Origin: Chloroflexota bacterium
GTDB lineage: Bacteria; Chloroflexota; Dehalococcoidia; Lucifugimonadales; JACPCL1
DNA length: 6,028 nt
Assembly: GCA_016210395.1 (NCBI GenBank)
Contig: JACQUI010000343.1
Coordinates: 1-6,028, forward strand
Direction: 5' to 3'
Under the pieces are notes generated by a model. That model was not told the DNA's origin. It saw only the letters and a program-made list of their open reading frames with translations, and made no database searches. Both the position numbers and the translations under genes were made by a program. Positions 1-5,660 of the stretch are shown here, one piece after another. How positions within the stretch are numbered: the stretch's first letter is position 1; each line of letters starts with the position of its first letter.

Positions 1-72
1 GGCGGGTGGGAACAAACGGCCATTGCTATCTGGCAAAGCGAATGTCATTGAAAGCCATGACGGCTGTCAGGC

Positions 73-139
73 GTGCGTAGGGGCAGGGTCTCCCTGCCCT
101 CGTCCCACCACGCACGGGCGCGGAGACCGCGTCCCTACG
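73..139. repeat. Paired-hairpin inverted-repeat element (REP/MITE-like)
   Basis: The ends are perfect inverted repeats, CGTAGGG (76-82) and CCCTACG (133-139). Inside lie two hairpins: GGGCAGGG (81-88) with CCCTGCCC (92-99) around the loop TCT, and GGGCGCGG (116-123) with CCGCGTCC (127-134) around the loop AGA, the latter with one G-T wobble. The two hairpins are approximate reverse complements of each other, so the whole reads as one large inverted repeat. Where the halves differ, two stem positions differ on both sides so that pairing is kept. GTGCGT (73-78) can also pair with ACGCAC (110-115), enclosing the first hairpin. It resembles a REP/BIME-type or short non-autonomous repeat. I see no clear target-site duplication and no transposase. 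Confidence 0.65.
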
Positions 140-375
140 AACACCCAGCGCCCATGGCACGGTCATATGCGATTTGCCCGCAGCCTCCATTTTTCATAGC
201 GGTGACGGTCACCCACCCTATCTGAGGAATCAAGGCAGCAGCAGCGCCTCCCAAGCCACGCCTGCTCCCCGGGTCAACGTTCAGCCCCACACACCCCACC
301 CATTGAAAGCGCCCGTCCTCGGGGTAGGCCATCGCACAAGCCCTGCAAAAGCCTCCGAATGCCTCGTTCTTGAAC

Positions 376-384
376 TGATATACT
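376..384 (+). promoter_or_regulatory. Candidate extended -10 promoter for the protease gene
   Basis: The sequence TGATATACT matches the extended -10 form TGnTATAAT with one mismatch in the hexamer TATACT (379-384). No good -35 hexamer lies at the right distance, which extended -10 promoters tolerate. Transcription would start near 391, giving a leader of about 175 bases that contains the hairpins at 451-473 and 496-521. It is the best promoter candidate I see upstream of the protease gene, but it rests on one short motif. Confidence 0.35.
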
Positions 385-450
385 GTTATCCCACAGGGAA
401 AAGGAACAGAATAAGACCCCACAGAGGTGCAACCGCCTACCTGCAGGAGA

Positions 451-473
451 AGGCAAGGCATCTCCGCTTGCCT
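451..473 (+). other. Hairpin in the probable protease leader
   Basis: AGGCAAG (451-457) and CTTGCCT (467-473) are perfect 7-base inverted repeats around a 9-base loop. There is no T-tract, so it is not a standard terminator. The right arm with its neighbours (462-473) recurs inverted with one mismatch at 4885-4896 in the other spacer, which suggests a dispersed repeat rather than a gene-specific switch. Confidence 0.4.
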
Positions 474-495
474 CTATGCGTGCCTGGGATGTGAC

Positions 496-521
496 GGGGC
501 TAAGGCCGTGGCCGTAGCCCC
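496..521 (+). promoter_or_regulatory. Strong hairpin 45 bases before the protease start
   Basis: GGGGCTA (496-502) pairs perfectly with TAGCCCC (515-521). Inside, GGC (504-506) can pair with GCC (511-513) across an A-G mismatch, around the loop CGTG. The structure ends about 34 bases before the Shine-Dalgarno core GGAGG (555-559), so it does not hide the ribosome site. It could stabilise the message, bind a regulator as DNA, or be another copy of the spacer hairpins. No T-tract follows, so termination is unlikely. The structure is directly visible; the role is inference. Confidence 0.4.
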
Positions 522-565
522 CAGATGGGATGAAGAAGCAGAGTTGGAAGAGGGGGAGGGGCATC

Positions 566-3500
566 ATGTACACGCGGGGTGGAGCACAGCGCAAGGCTGT
601 CCGGCGCTTTTCCCTTGGAGAGCTTGGGCACGCAAGGACTCTCCTTATCATTGCCGCCGTGATGACGGCCGTCTTGGGCAGCTCGCCGGCGGGCGAAGCG
701 GGCGGCGCGCTTGCCCAGCGCACACTGCAGCGGGCGGTCCTCCCTGAGGACCTCTCCCCTTCACACCTGAGGATGCCTCCATCCTCCTTTGCCCCCGGCG
801 AGGCGCGCGGCCCGGTTGAGGTGGTCATCGAGCTCAATGGCTACTCCCTCGCAGAGGAACACCGCCGCCAGCGTGAACACGGCCTGCCGGTGATGAGCTA
901 CGAGGCAGGCAAGGGCTACGTCCAGGAGTTGAAGGCATCCCAGGGGAATGTCCAAAAGAAGCTCGCGGAATCCGGCGTCCAGGTGCTCGGCAGTTACCAG
1001 ATCGCCCTGAACGGCATTCACGCGGTCGTTGACGCCGGCAAGCTTGTCGAGCTGGCCGCGCTTCCGCAAGTAAGCAGGGTCCACCGCACCAAGACCGTCT
1101 CCCGAAACCTGGAGACCAGCGTCCCCTTCATCTTCGGCGGCCTCACCCGTGAGCAGCTCGGCCTCGACGGCACGGGCGTGACCATCGCCGTCATAGATAC
1201 AGGCATAGACTATACCCACGTGGCCTTCGGCGGCAGCGGTGACGTTGCCGCCTACGCCGCAAACGACCCTACCGTCGTAGAGCCCGGCACGTTCCCTACC
1301 GCCAAGGTCATTGGCGGGATCGATCTCGTGGGCGAGTTCTTCGATCCCGGCTGCGACAACCCGGGCGAACCCCCAGCTTGCTCCACCATCCCGACGCCCG
1401 ACGCCGACCCGCTCGACCTTGAGGGCCACGGCACCCACGTCGCGTCAACTGCAGCCGGCCTCGCGGGGGGCGAGGTCTCCCAGGGCGTGGCGCCCGGCGC
1501 GAGGCTCCTGGCCGTCAAGGTCTTCGGCCCCGGCTCCACCAGCGACGCCATCATCGCCGCCGCCATCGAGTTCGCCCTTGACCCCAACCAGGACGGCGAC
1601 ACCTCCGATCGCGTTTACGTCATGAACATGTCCCTTGGCTCGCCCTTTGGCGGCGACAGCAGCCCGGACGCGGTCGCTGCCAACGCCGCTGCAGAGCTGG
1701 GGGTCCTGGTGGTGGCCTCTGCAGGCAACAATGGCGACATCCCCTTCGTCACCGGCTCTCCCGCATCCGCCAGCGGCGCCATCAGCGTGGCCGCCAGCAA
1801 CGACCCCGGCATCCTCATTCAGCAGGCGCAGGTGCTTGGGTCCGCAGGGGCCGACCGCGAGTATGAGTCTGTCGAGTTTCCTTTTGCCCCGCCGCTTGCC
1901 GCCACCGGACCGCTGTCCGGCCCGACGTTGTTTGTCGGCCCCGCCTGTGACGTGGGCGGGAGCGGCGGCCCCAACCCCTTCGCCCCCGCGTCCCTCGCCG
2001 GGAAGATACCTTTGGTCCAGCGGGGGGCTTGCCGCTTTGACGAGAAGGTGCTGAACGTTCAGGAAGCCGGGGCCATTGCCGCCGTCATGTTCAACAACGC
2101 GCCGGGCGGCGAGCCCTTTGCAGGAGCCGGCGACCCCATCGTCAGCATTCCAGCGGTCATGATCGGCAACGCCGATGGGCTGGCCATCCGGCAGGCGCTC
2201 CTTCCCACCACAACCTTTGCCCTCGACCCGGCCAAGATGGCCGCGATTCCCGACCGCTTGCAAGGATTCACCTCGCGCGGCCCACGGTTTGCCGGCTCCG
2301 TGCTCAAACCGGATATCTCAGCGCCCGGAGGCGCCATACGCGCGGCGGCGGCAGGCACAGGCGGCGGCGCAATCTCCCTCTCCGGCACCTCCATGTCTTC
2401 CCCTCACATCGCGGGCGTGGCGGCCCTCCTGCGCCAGCTTCACCCGGACTGGTCCGCCGAAGAAATACGGTCGCTCATGATGAACACCACCACCGATAAC
2501 CTGAGGGGCGGCGTCCCCTACCCGCTTTCCCGCATGGGCGCGGGCCGCGTCCAGGTCGCCGTTGCCGCGCACACGCAGTCCGTCGTGACACCCTCAAGCC
2601 TCTCCTTTGGCGTCGTTGAGGACGACTCCGGCGACGAGTCCTTCCTCCGCCGCCTCACCGTGTCCAACAAGTCAACCGTTGACAAGACCTTCCAGTTGTC
2701 CTCATCGTTCCTCTTCCCCAACGACGACGAGGGCAGCGTCATCATCACCCACCCGCGGACCGTCTCCGTGGACGCGGGTGAGTCGAAGACCTTCAGTTTC
2801 CGCGTCGAGGTGGACTTCGAGGCGCTTGTCCCCGAAAGCTCCTTCGAGGAGTACGAAGGCTTCCTGCATCTCGTCGAGACCACCCCCGGGGGCGATTCCC
2901 TTCGCGTGCCTTTCCACATCGTTCCCATCGCCCGCTCCGAAGCCGAGGCCGAGGAAGACGACGGCGCCATCGACATCCAGAACGATGGCGTGCGCCCCAC
3001 GGATATCGACCTCTTCCAGGCGGGTGTGGAAGACCCCAAAGAAGACCTATTCACCGAAGCCCCCGGATTGCCGGACCGGCCCGACGATTGGCTGGACATC
3101 CGCCACACCGGCGCCCGCGCCCTTGAAACACCGGACGGCCGCGTGGTGGAGTTCGCCGTGGCAGTGCATGGCAACCGCAGCGTAGGCAACCTCATGGTCA
3201 CCACGGTCCTTATGGACGTAAACAAGGACGGAACGCCCGACTATGCTCTTGTGGCTGCAGACCTGGGCCTCCTCACCGGGGCCGCTCCCGACGGCAGGAT
3301 GCTCGTGGCGCTGTTCGACCTTATCTCCCCTGCCGGGACTGCTGTTCCCCAGTTCTTCATCGACAATACGCCCAACGTCTCCTGGCAGACGCTGCCCGTC
3401 CTCCTGGCCGATCTGAATGCCCTTGCAGCGTCCGTCGGAGGCCCCATGCTGGACGAGGCAAACCCGGACTTCGACTACCTGGTCACCACAGCCGATGCCG

Positions 3501-3712
3501 ACTCCGGCGCTACCGACATAACGGACGTCGTCCGCTTCAACGCCCTGCATCCGGAGGTGGCCCCCCAGCCCGGCTTCCTCACCCTTGCGCCGGACGAAGA
3601 GGTCACTATCCCCCTCACCGGCCTTCCCGGCGACCGCCAGGTGCTCATCCTGTTCCGCAACAACGTCTCCGGCCTGGCCCAGAGCCAGCTCATCTCTGTG
3701 GAGTTGGAGTAG
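566..3712 (+). CDS. Secreted subtilisin-family (S8) serine protease with PA domain
   Basis: This 1048-residue protein is predicted to be an exported endopeptidase that matures by removing its propeptide. ATG 566 is chosen over in-frame ATG 530 because GGAGG (555-559) sits 6 bases before it, while 530 has no ribosome site. A long basic N-region precedes a hydrophobic core (residues 26-37), with signal cleavage likely near 45-50. An inhibitor-I9-like propeptide spans about 84-178. The catalytic domain (about 190-640) has Asp211 in VIDTG, His288 in GHGTHVAS, oxyanion Asn388 in SAGNNG and Ser609 in GTSMSSPH, so all key residues are present. A PA domain (about 433-541, VQRGACRF) is inserted between Asn388 and Ser609, as in Vpr/lactocepin-type subtilases. 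An Fn3-like domain (about 674-788), an acidic linker and a C-terminal region with a calcium-loop-like motif (884-892) follow. The only four cysteines (263, 272, 461, 489) fall into two likely disulfide pairs. No membrane anchor or LPXTG sorting signal is seen, so release into the medium or loose surface binding is likely. Confidence 0.95.
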   Translation: MYTRGGAQRKAVRRFSLGELGHARTLLIIAAVMTAVLGSSPAGEAGGALAQRTLQRAVLPEDLSPSHLRMPPSSFAPGEARGPVEVVIELNGYSLAEEHRRQREHGLPVMSYEAGKGYVQELKASQGNVQKKLAESGVQVLGSYQIALNGIHAVVDAGKLVELAALPQVSRVHRTKTVSRNLETSVPFIFGGLTREQLGLDGTGVTIAVIDTGIDYTHVAFGGSGDVAAYAANDPTVVEPGTFPTAKVIGGIDLVGEFFDPGCDNPGEPPACSTIPTPDADPLDLEGHGTHVASTAAGLAGGEVSQGVAPGARLLAVKVFGPGSTSDAIIAAAIEFALDPNQDGDTSDRVYVMNMSLGSPFGGDSSPDAVAANAAAELGVLVVASAGNNGDIPFVTGSPASASGAISVAASNDPGILIQQAQVLGSAGADREYESVEFPFAPPLAATGPLSGPTLFVGPACDVGGSGGPNPFAPASLAGKIPLVQRGACRFDEKVLNVQEAGAIAAVMFNNAPGGEPFAGAGDPIVSIPAVMIGNADGLAIRQALLPTTTFALDPAKMAAIPDRLQGFTSRGPRFAGSVLKPDISAPGGAIRAAAAGTGGGAISLSGTSMSSPHIAGVAALLRQLHPDWSAEEIRSLMMNTTTDNLRGGVPYPLSRMGAGRVQVAVAAHTQSVVTPSSLSFGVVEDDSGDESFLRRLTVSNKSTVDKTFQLSSSFLFPNDDEGSVIITHPRTVSVDAGESKTFSFRVEVDFEALVPESSFEEYEGFLHLVETTPGGDSLRVPFHIVPIARSEAEAEEDDGAIDIQNDGVRPTDIDLFQAGVEDPKEDLFTEAPGLPDRPDDWLDIRHTGARALETPDGRVVEFAVAVHGNRSVGNLMVTTVLMDVNKDGTPDYALVAADLGLLTGAAPDGRMLVALFDLISPAGTAVPQFFIDNTPNVSWQTLPVLLADLNALAASVGGPMLDEANPDFDYLVTTADADSGATDITDVVRFNALHPEVAPQPGFLTLAPDEEVTIPLTGLPGDRQVLILFRNNVSGLAQSQLISVELE

Positions 3713-3738
3713 TCTGCCGCAGCGCAAGCAAGCATCCA

Positions 3739-3779
3739 GGAGGGCCAGCTTCAACCACGCGAAAAGAGGTTGACCCTCC
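3739..3779 (+). other. Interrupted inverted repeat overlapping the tRNA promoter
   Basis: Two nested pairs of arms are visible: GGAGGG (3739-3744) with CCCTCC (3774-3779), and inside it TCAACC (3751-3756) with GGTTGA (3768-3773). The left side carries a 6-base bulge and the loop is 11 bases. It begins 27 bases after the protease stop codon, so it could act as a weak terminator or 3' stabiliser for that message. It lacks a T-tract. Its right arms contain the -35 hexamer of the tRNA promoter. Confidence 0.35.
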
Positions 3780-3798
3780 CGCGATGCCTTGCTACACT
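3770..3798 (+). promoter_or_regulatory. Sigma70-type promoter of tRNA-Arg
   Basis: TTGACC (3770-3775, five of six bases of the consensus) and TACACT (3793-3798, four of six) are separated by exactly 17 bases. Transcription would start about 3804-3806, only a few bases before the mature tRNA 5' end at 3810. The placement and spacing make this a convincing promoter for the tRNA gene, and it shows that the tRNA does not depend on read-through from the protease gene. Confidence 0.75.
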
Positions 3799-3809
3799 CA
3801 GATTGTTCT

Positions 3810-3882
3810 GCCCCAGTAGCTCAGAGGATAGAGCGACTGCCTTCTAAGCAGTGGGTCGCGGGTTCGAATCCTGCCTGGGGCG
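3810..3882 (+). tRNA. tRNA-Arg (anticodon UCU)
   Basis: A complete 73-base cloverleaf is visible. The acceptor arms GCCCCAG and CTGGGGC pair at all seven positions. The D stem is GCTC/GAGC, the anticodon stem is ACTGC/GCAGT with loop CTTCTAA, and the T stem is GCGGG/CCTGC (one G-T pair) with loop TTCGAAT. T33 precedes anticodon TCT (3843-3845), which reads the arginine codons AGA and probably AGG. The discriminator base is G, and the next bases are CTT, so the CCA tail is not encoded and must be added by the CCA-adding enzyme. It has its own promoter immediately upstream. No terminator with a T-tract is seen downstream. Confidence 0.96.
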
Positions 3883-3892
3883 CTTCCCGCCC

Positions 3893-3920
3893 TTGCACGC
3901 TCCCAACCCGCCGCTATAAT
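3893..3920 (+). promoter_or_regulatory. Promoter of the methyltransferase gene
   Basis: A perfect -10 hexamer TATAAT (3915-3920) lies 16 bases after TTGCAC (3893-3898, four of six consensus bases). Transcription would start near 3927, giving a leader of about 35 bases before ATG 3962. The -35 begins 11 bases after the tRNA ends, so the two genes are packed closely but transcribed from separate promoters. This also rules out the in-frame TTG at 3929 as a start, because it would sit at the very 5' end of the message. Confidence 0.75.
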
Positions 3921-3961
3921 AGTCTGGTTTGCACCAGCCCCTCAGGAGTCGCCACAACAGG

Positions 3962-4744
3962 ATGACCCAACAGACACCCTCAGGCCGCGCAGCCCAGCAG
4001 CAGTTCGGGCGGCAGGCCCACCTCTACGCCCAAAGCACCGCCCATCGCAGCGGCGAGGGCCTCGACGTACTCACCCAGTACATGGCTATGGGAAGCCCCC
4101 ACGCCCTCTCCGTGGACGTGGGCGCCGGCGCGGGCTTCACCGCCTTCGCCGCCTCTCCCTATGCCTCCCACGTCTTGGCCACCGACATCACTCCCCAGAT
4201 GCTTGATCAGACGCGCCGACAGGCCCGCGAGCGGGGGATCGCCAACCTGGGCGTCATGCTCACCCAGGCCGAAAGCCTGCCCTTCAGGGACGCCTCCGTG
4301 GACATGGTCACCTGCCGCCAGGCGGCCCACCATTTCCACAACCTGCCCGCCGCCCTGGCCGAAGCCCGCCGCGTCCTCAAGCCCGGCGGCGCTTTCCTGT
4401 TCACCGACCCCGTCTCGCCGGAAACCGACGGCGAGGACCGATGGCTGAACAACGTGGAGGTGCGCCGCGATCCTTCCCACGTCCGCGACCTCCGTATCTC
4501 GGAATGGCGGCTACTCCTGGCCGAAGCCGGCCTCGCCGTCACCCACACCTCCATGGCGCGCGTCTATCACGAGTTCAACGACTGGGTCAGGCGCGCCGCC
4601 ACTCCCCAGCAGAACATCGAGCCGCTGCGCAGGGATTTGCTCCAGGCCGCGCCTTCGGTCGTGGAAGCCTTTGGCATCCGCCATGAAGACGATACCTTCT
4701 ACTTCTACTGGGACGTCCTCGTCGCCAGGGCCGTAAGGCAATGA
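3962..4744 (+). CDS. Class I SAM-dependent methyltransferase, UbiE-like
   Basis: This 260-residue protein is predicted to transfer a methyl group from S-adenosylmethionine to an unknown acceptor, probably in the cytoplasm. The Rossmann-type motifs are in order: motif I VDVGAGAGF (residues 51-59) for SAM binding, an acidic residue at the end of strand 2 in LATDIT (Asp75), AESLPFRDASVDMV (103-116) for the adenine side and strand 4, and the motif III region ARRVLKPGGAFLFTDP (135-150). AAHHFHN (121-127) is a typical strand-4 extension of the UbiE/YcgJ-like group. Length fits that group, but nothing proves a quinone substrate, so no gene symbol is given. ATG 3962 is preferred. Its best ribosome site, AGGAG (3944-3948), is 13 bases away, which is rather far. 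No quinone or biosynthetic partner lies nearby. It is probably transcribed alone from the promoter at 3893-3920. Confidence 0.9.
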   Translation: MTQQTPSGRAAQQQFGRQAHLYAQSTAHRSGEGLDVLTQYMAMGSPHALSVDVGAGAGFTAFAASPYASHVLATDITPQMLDQTRRQARERGIANLGVMLTQAESLPFRDASVDMVTCRQAAHHFHNLPAALAEARRVLKPGGAFLFTDPVSPETDGEDRWLNNVEVRRDPSHVRDLRISEWRLLLAEAGLAVTHTSMARVYHEFNDWVRRAATPQQNIEPLRRDLLQAAPSVVEAFGIRHEDDTFYFYWDVLVARAVRQ

Positions 4745-4827
4745 ACCAGATAGTTTCCCACGAAAACGCACCCGCACCTGCAGGTGTGCAGAGGGCGCAG
4801 CCCTCGCCGGGGGGCTGCTGGGGTGTA

Positions 4828-4859
4828 CCCTGTAGCGGCGCAAGGCTTGCGCCCCAGGG
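4828..4859 (+). repeat. Spacer hairpin of the GTAG-type family
   Basis: The inner arms GGCGCAA (4837-4843) and TTGCGCC (4847-4853) are perfect around the 3-base loop GGC. The outer arms CCCTG (4828-4832) and CAGGG (4855-4859) extend the stem across a small internal loop. The left side reads GTAGCGGC (4832-4839), close to GTAGGGGC (77-84) in the element near the left edge, with the same stem length and loop size but a different stem sequence that still pairs. I infer membership of the same dispersed repeat family. Confidence 0.5.
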
Positions 4860-4937
4860 CGGGTGGGGGAAAGCGACCTCTGCCAGGCAAGCAGAGGCTC
4901 CGAATTGTTGGGCAAAGCCCTTATGAGAAAGGGCCAA

Positions 4938-4963
4938 GGTGAAGGTCGTGCAGCATCTTCACC
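4938..4963 (+). other. Inverted repeat upstream of the phosphatase gene
   Basis: GGTGAAG (4938-4944) and CTTCACC (4957-4963) are perfect 7-base inverted repeats around 12 bases, and one G-T pair can extend the stem inward. It ends 54 bases before the phosphatase start. It could be an RNA hairpin in that gene's leader or a dyad-symmetric protein-binding site. The sequence does not decide between them. Confidence 0.35.
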
Positions 4964-5017
4964 GCATCAAACAAACAGAAGAGAGACCATGAGACAGCCA
5001 GCCACAGGTGACCCGAC

Positions 5018-5527
5018 ATGGTGAACATTTACTTCCCTCACCCACCCCGGGAGCTGTACCAGCCCCGGTGGGTCGTTGAGGGAATCGTCGCAAAGGCGCA
5101 GCGCCCGGGTTACCCCCTCAACAAGCCCCCGCTGGAGAAAATCCAGGAGTGGGCCGACATCGTGAAGGGCATGGGGGTCAAGAGCATCCTGTGCATCATG
5201 GACGACGCCCAGGTGGACCAGTACGATTTCCTGAACCTGGATGGCGGCGGGCTGTTCGGCTTCTACAAGACGCTGGGGTTCAAGATCGCGCACATTCCCG
5301 CCGACGACTACAAGCGCCCGCCGCTCAACGACCAGGAGCTGGACGCCGTCTGGGCCGCCTTCGAGCGCCTGGAAAAGCCCGTCCTCATCCATTGCAGCGC
5401 AGGCCGCGACCGCACCGGCGCTGCCCTCGACCTCATCCTCTGGAAGCTGGGCAAGACCGAGGCCGACGACGCCGTTGACCCCGACTTCGACGCCCTCAGC
5501 TCCGCGCCCCCGCCCACGGGCAGATAG
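5018..5527 (+). CDS. Cysteine-dependent protein phosphatase (PTP/DSP superfamily)
   Basis: This 169-residue protein is predicted to hydrolyse phosphate monoesters through a cysteinyl-phosphate intermediate. The signature HCSAGRDRTG (residues 125-134) gives nucleophile Cys126 and phosphate-binding Arg132, the CX5R loop. Asp96 or Asp97 in IPADDY, about 30 residues before the cysteine, is the likely general acid. The length fits a single minimal catalytic domain, and no signal peptide or membrane segment is seen, so it is probably cytoplasmic. ATG 5018 follows AGGTGA (5006-5011) by 6 bases, and an in-frame TGA at 5009-5011 rules out an earlier start; GTG 5021 is the only close alternative. Asp131 in the loop, just before Arg132, recalls the HCXXGKDR loop of MptpB-like lipid and protein phosphatases, with Arg130 replacing Lys. 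The substrate (phosphotyrosine, phosphoserine, phosphoinositide or other) cannot be told. The tail after about residue 148 is acidic, then proline-rich. Confidence 0.88.
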   Translation: MVNIYFPHPPRELYQPRWVVEGIVAKAQRPGYPLNKPPLEKIQEWADIVKGMGVKSILCIMDDAQVDQYDFLNLDGGGLFGFYKTLGFKIAHIPADDYKRPPLNDQELDAVWAAFERLEKPVLIHCSAGRDRTGAALDLILWKLGKTEADDAVDPDFDALSSAPPPTGR

Positions 5528-5558
5528 GGGGCGACCGTTCAACTTGCTTTGTCGCCCT
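5528..5558 (+). terminator. Possible terminator hairpin after the phosphatase gene
   Basis: GGGCGAC (5529-5535) and GTCGCCC (5551-5557) are perfect 7-base arms around a 15-base loop, with G5528-T5558 as a possible extra wobble pair. The hairpin starts directly after the stop codon (5525-5527) and is followed by only TTT. The short T-tract and long loop make it a weak intrinsic terminator at best. It may instead protect the 3' end of the message, and it could serve both convergent genes. Confidence 0.4.
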
Positions 5559-5660
5559 TTGGCGGAACGCCCTGCACCGTTGAGGTTGCCAGCTCCTTTT
5601 GAACAAGAAAACGGCGGTATAGGGCACAGCGGGAGGTTACTACGTGCGGGGATCCGATAC

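Larger units (their letters stand above)
1..565. other. Non-coding spacer upstream of the protease gene
   Basis: No convincing gene is seen here. Open frames exist on both strands, but none matches a family I know, and the longest minus-strand frame (135-461) lacks the strong G/C third-position bias of the genes downstream. A gene might end at the left edge: the frame starting at base 1 stops with TGA at 49-51, but sixteen codons are too few to judge. The spacer holds a paired-hairpin element (73-139), a candidate promoter (376-384) and two more hairpins (451-473 and 496-521). It shares short words with the spacer at 4745-5017, including ACCTGCAGG (439-447) and, inverted, CTCCGCTTGCCT (462-473). 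Confidence 0.6.
4745..5017. other. Hairpin-dense non-coding spacer
   Basis: This spacer between the methyltransferase and phosphatase genes is packed with inverted repeats. In order they are: palindrome CACCTGCAGGTG (4775-4786); GAGGGC/GCCCTC around loop GCA (4791-4805); the two-part hairpin at 4828-4859; CCTCTGC/GCAGAGG (4877-4897); GGGC/GCCC around AAA (4910-4920), which competes with GCCCTT/AAGGGC (4917-4934); and GGTGAAG/CTTCACC (4938-4963). None is followed by a T-tract. A frame at 4741-4926 overlaps the methyltransferase stop codon but is made of these repeats and is probably not a gene. I see no clear promoter for the phosphatase gene here. Confidence 0.6.

Noticed and set aside
73..139. 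CRISPR array or intrinsic terminator
   Set aside because: There are no regularly spaced direct repeats, and no T-tract follows either hairpin.
135..461. Minus-strand frame of 108 codons in the left spacer
   Set aside because: It has no recognisable motif, third codon positions are not strongly G/C biased as in the real genes here, and its stop codon falls inside the hairpin element at 73-139. It is probably chance.
530..565. Upstream in-frame ATG as the protease start
   Set aside because: No Shine-Dalgarno sequence precedes it, whereas ATG 566 has GGAGG at ideal spacing. It would only add 12 basic residues to an already long signal-peptide N-region.
761..1438. Long minus-strand frames within the protease gene, the first of 225 codons
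   Set aside because: They are shadows of a G+C-rich gene whose plus-strand frame has a complete set of subtilase motifs.
3929..3961. In-frame TTG as the methyltransferase start
   Set aside because: It coincides with the predicted transcription start of the promoter at 3893-3920 and has no ribosome site.
4741..4926. Plus-strand frame of 61 codons starting in the overlap with the methyltransferase stop codon
   Set aside because: The ATGA overlap looks like translational coupling, but the frame runs through at least five hairpins and its product has no family resemblance. The hairpins explain the sequence better.
3962..5527. Methyltransferase and phosphatase genes as a defence or modification system
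   Set aside because: The methyltransferase has UbiE-like small-molecule motifs, with no DNA-methylase catalytic motif, and no nuclease or other effector is nearby. A 273-base structured spacer separates the two genes.
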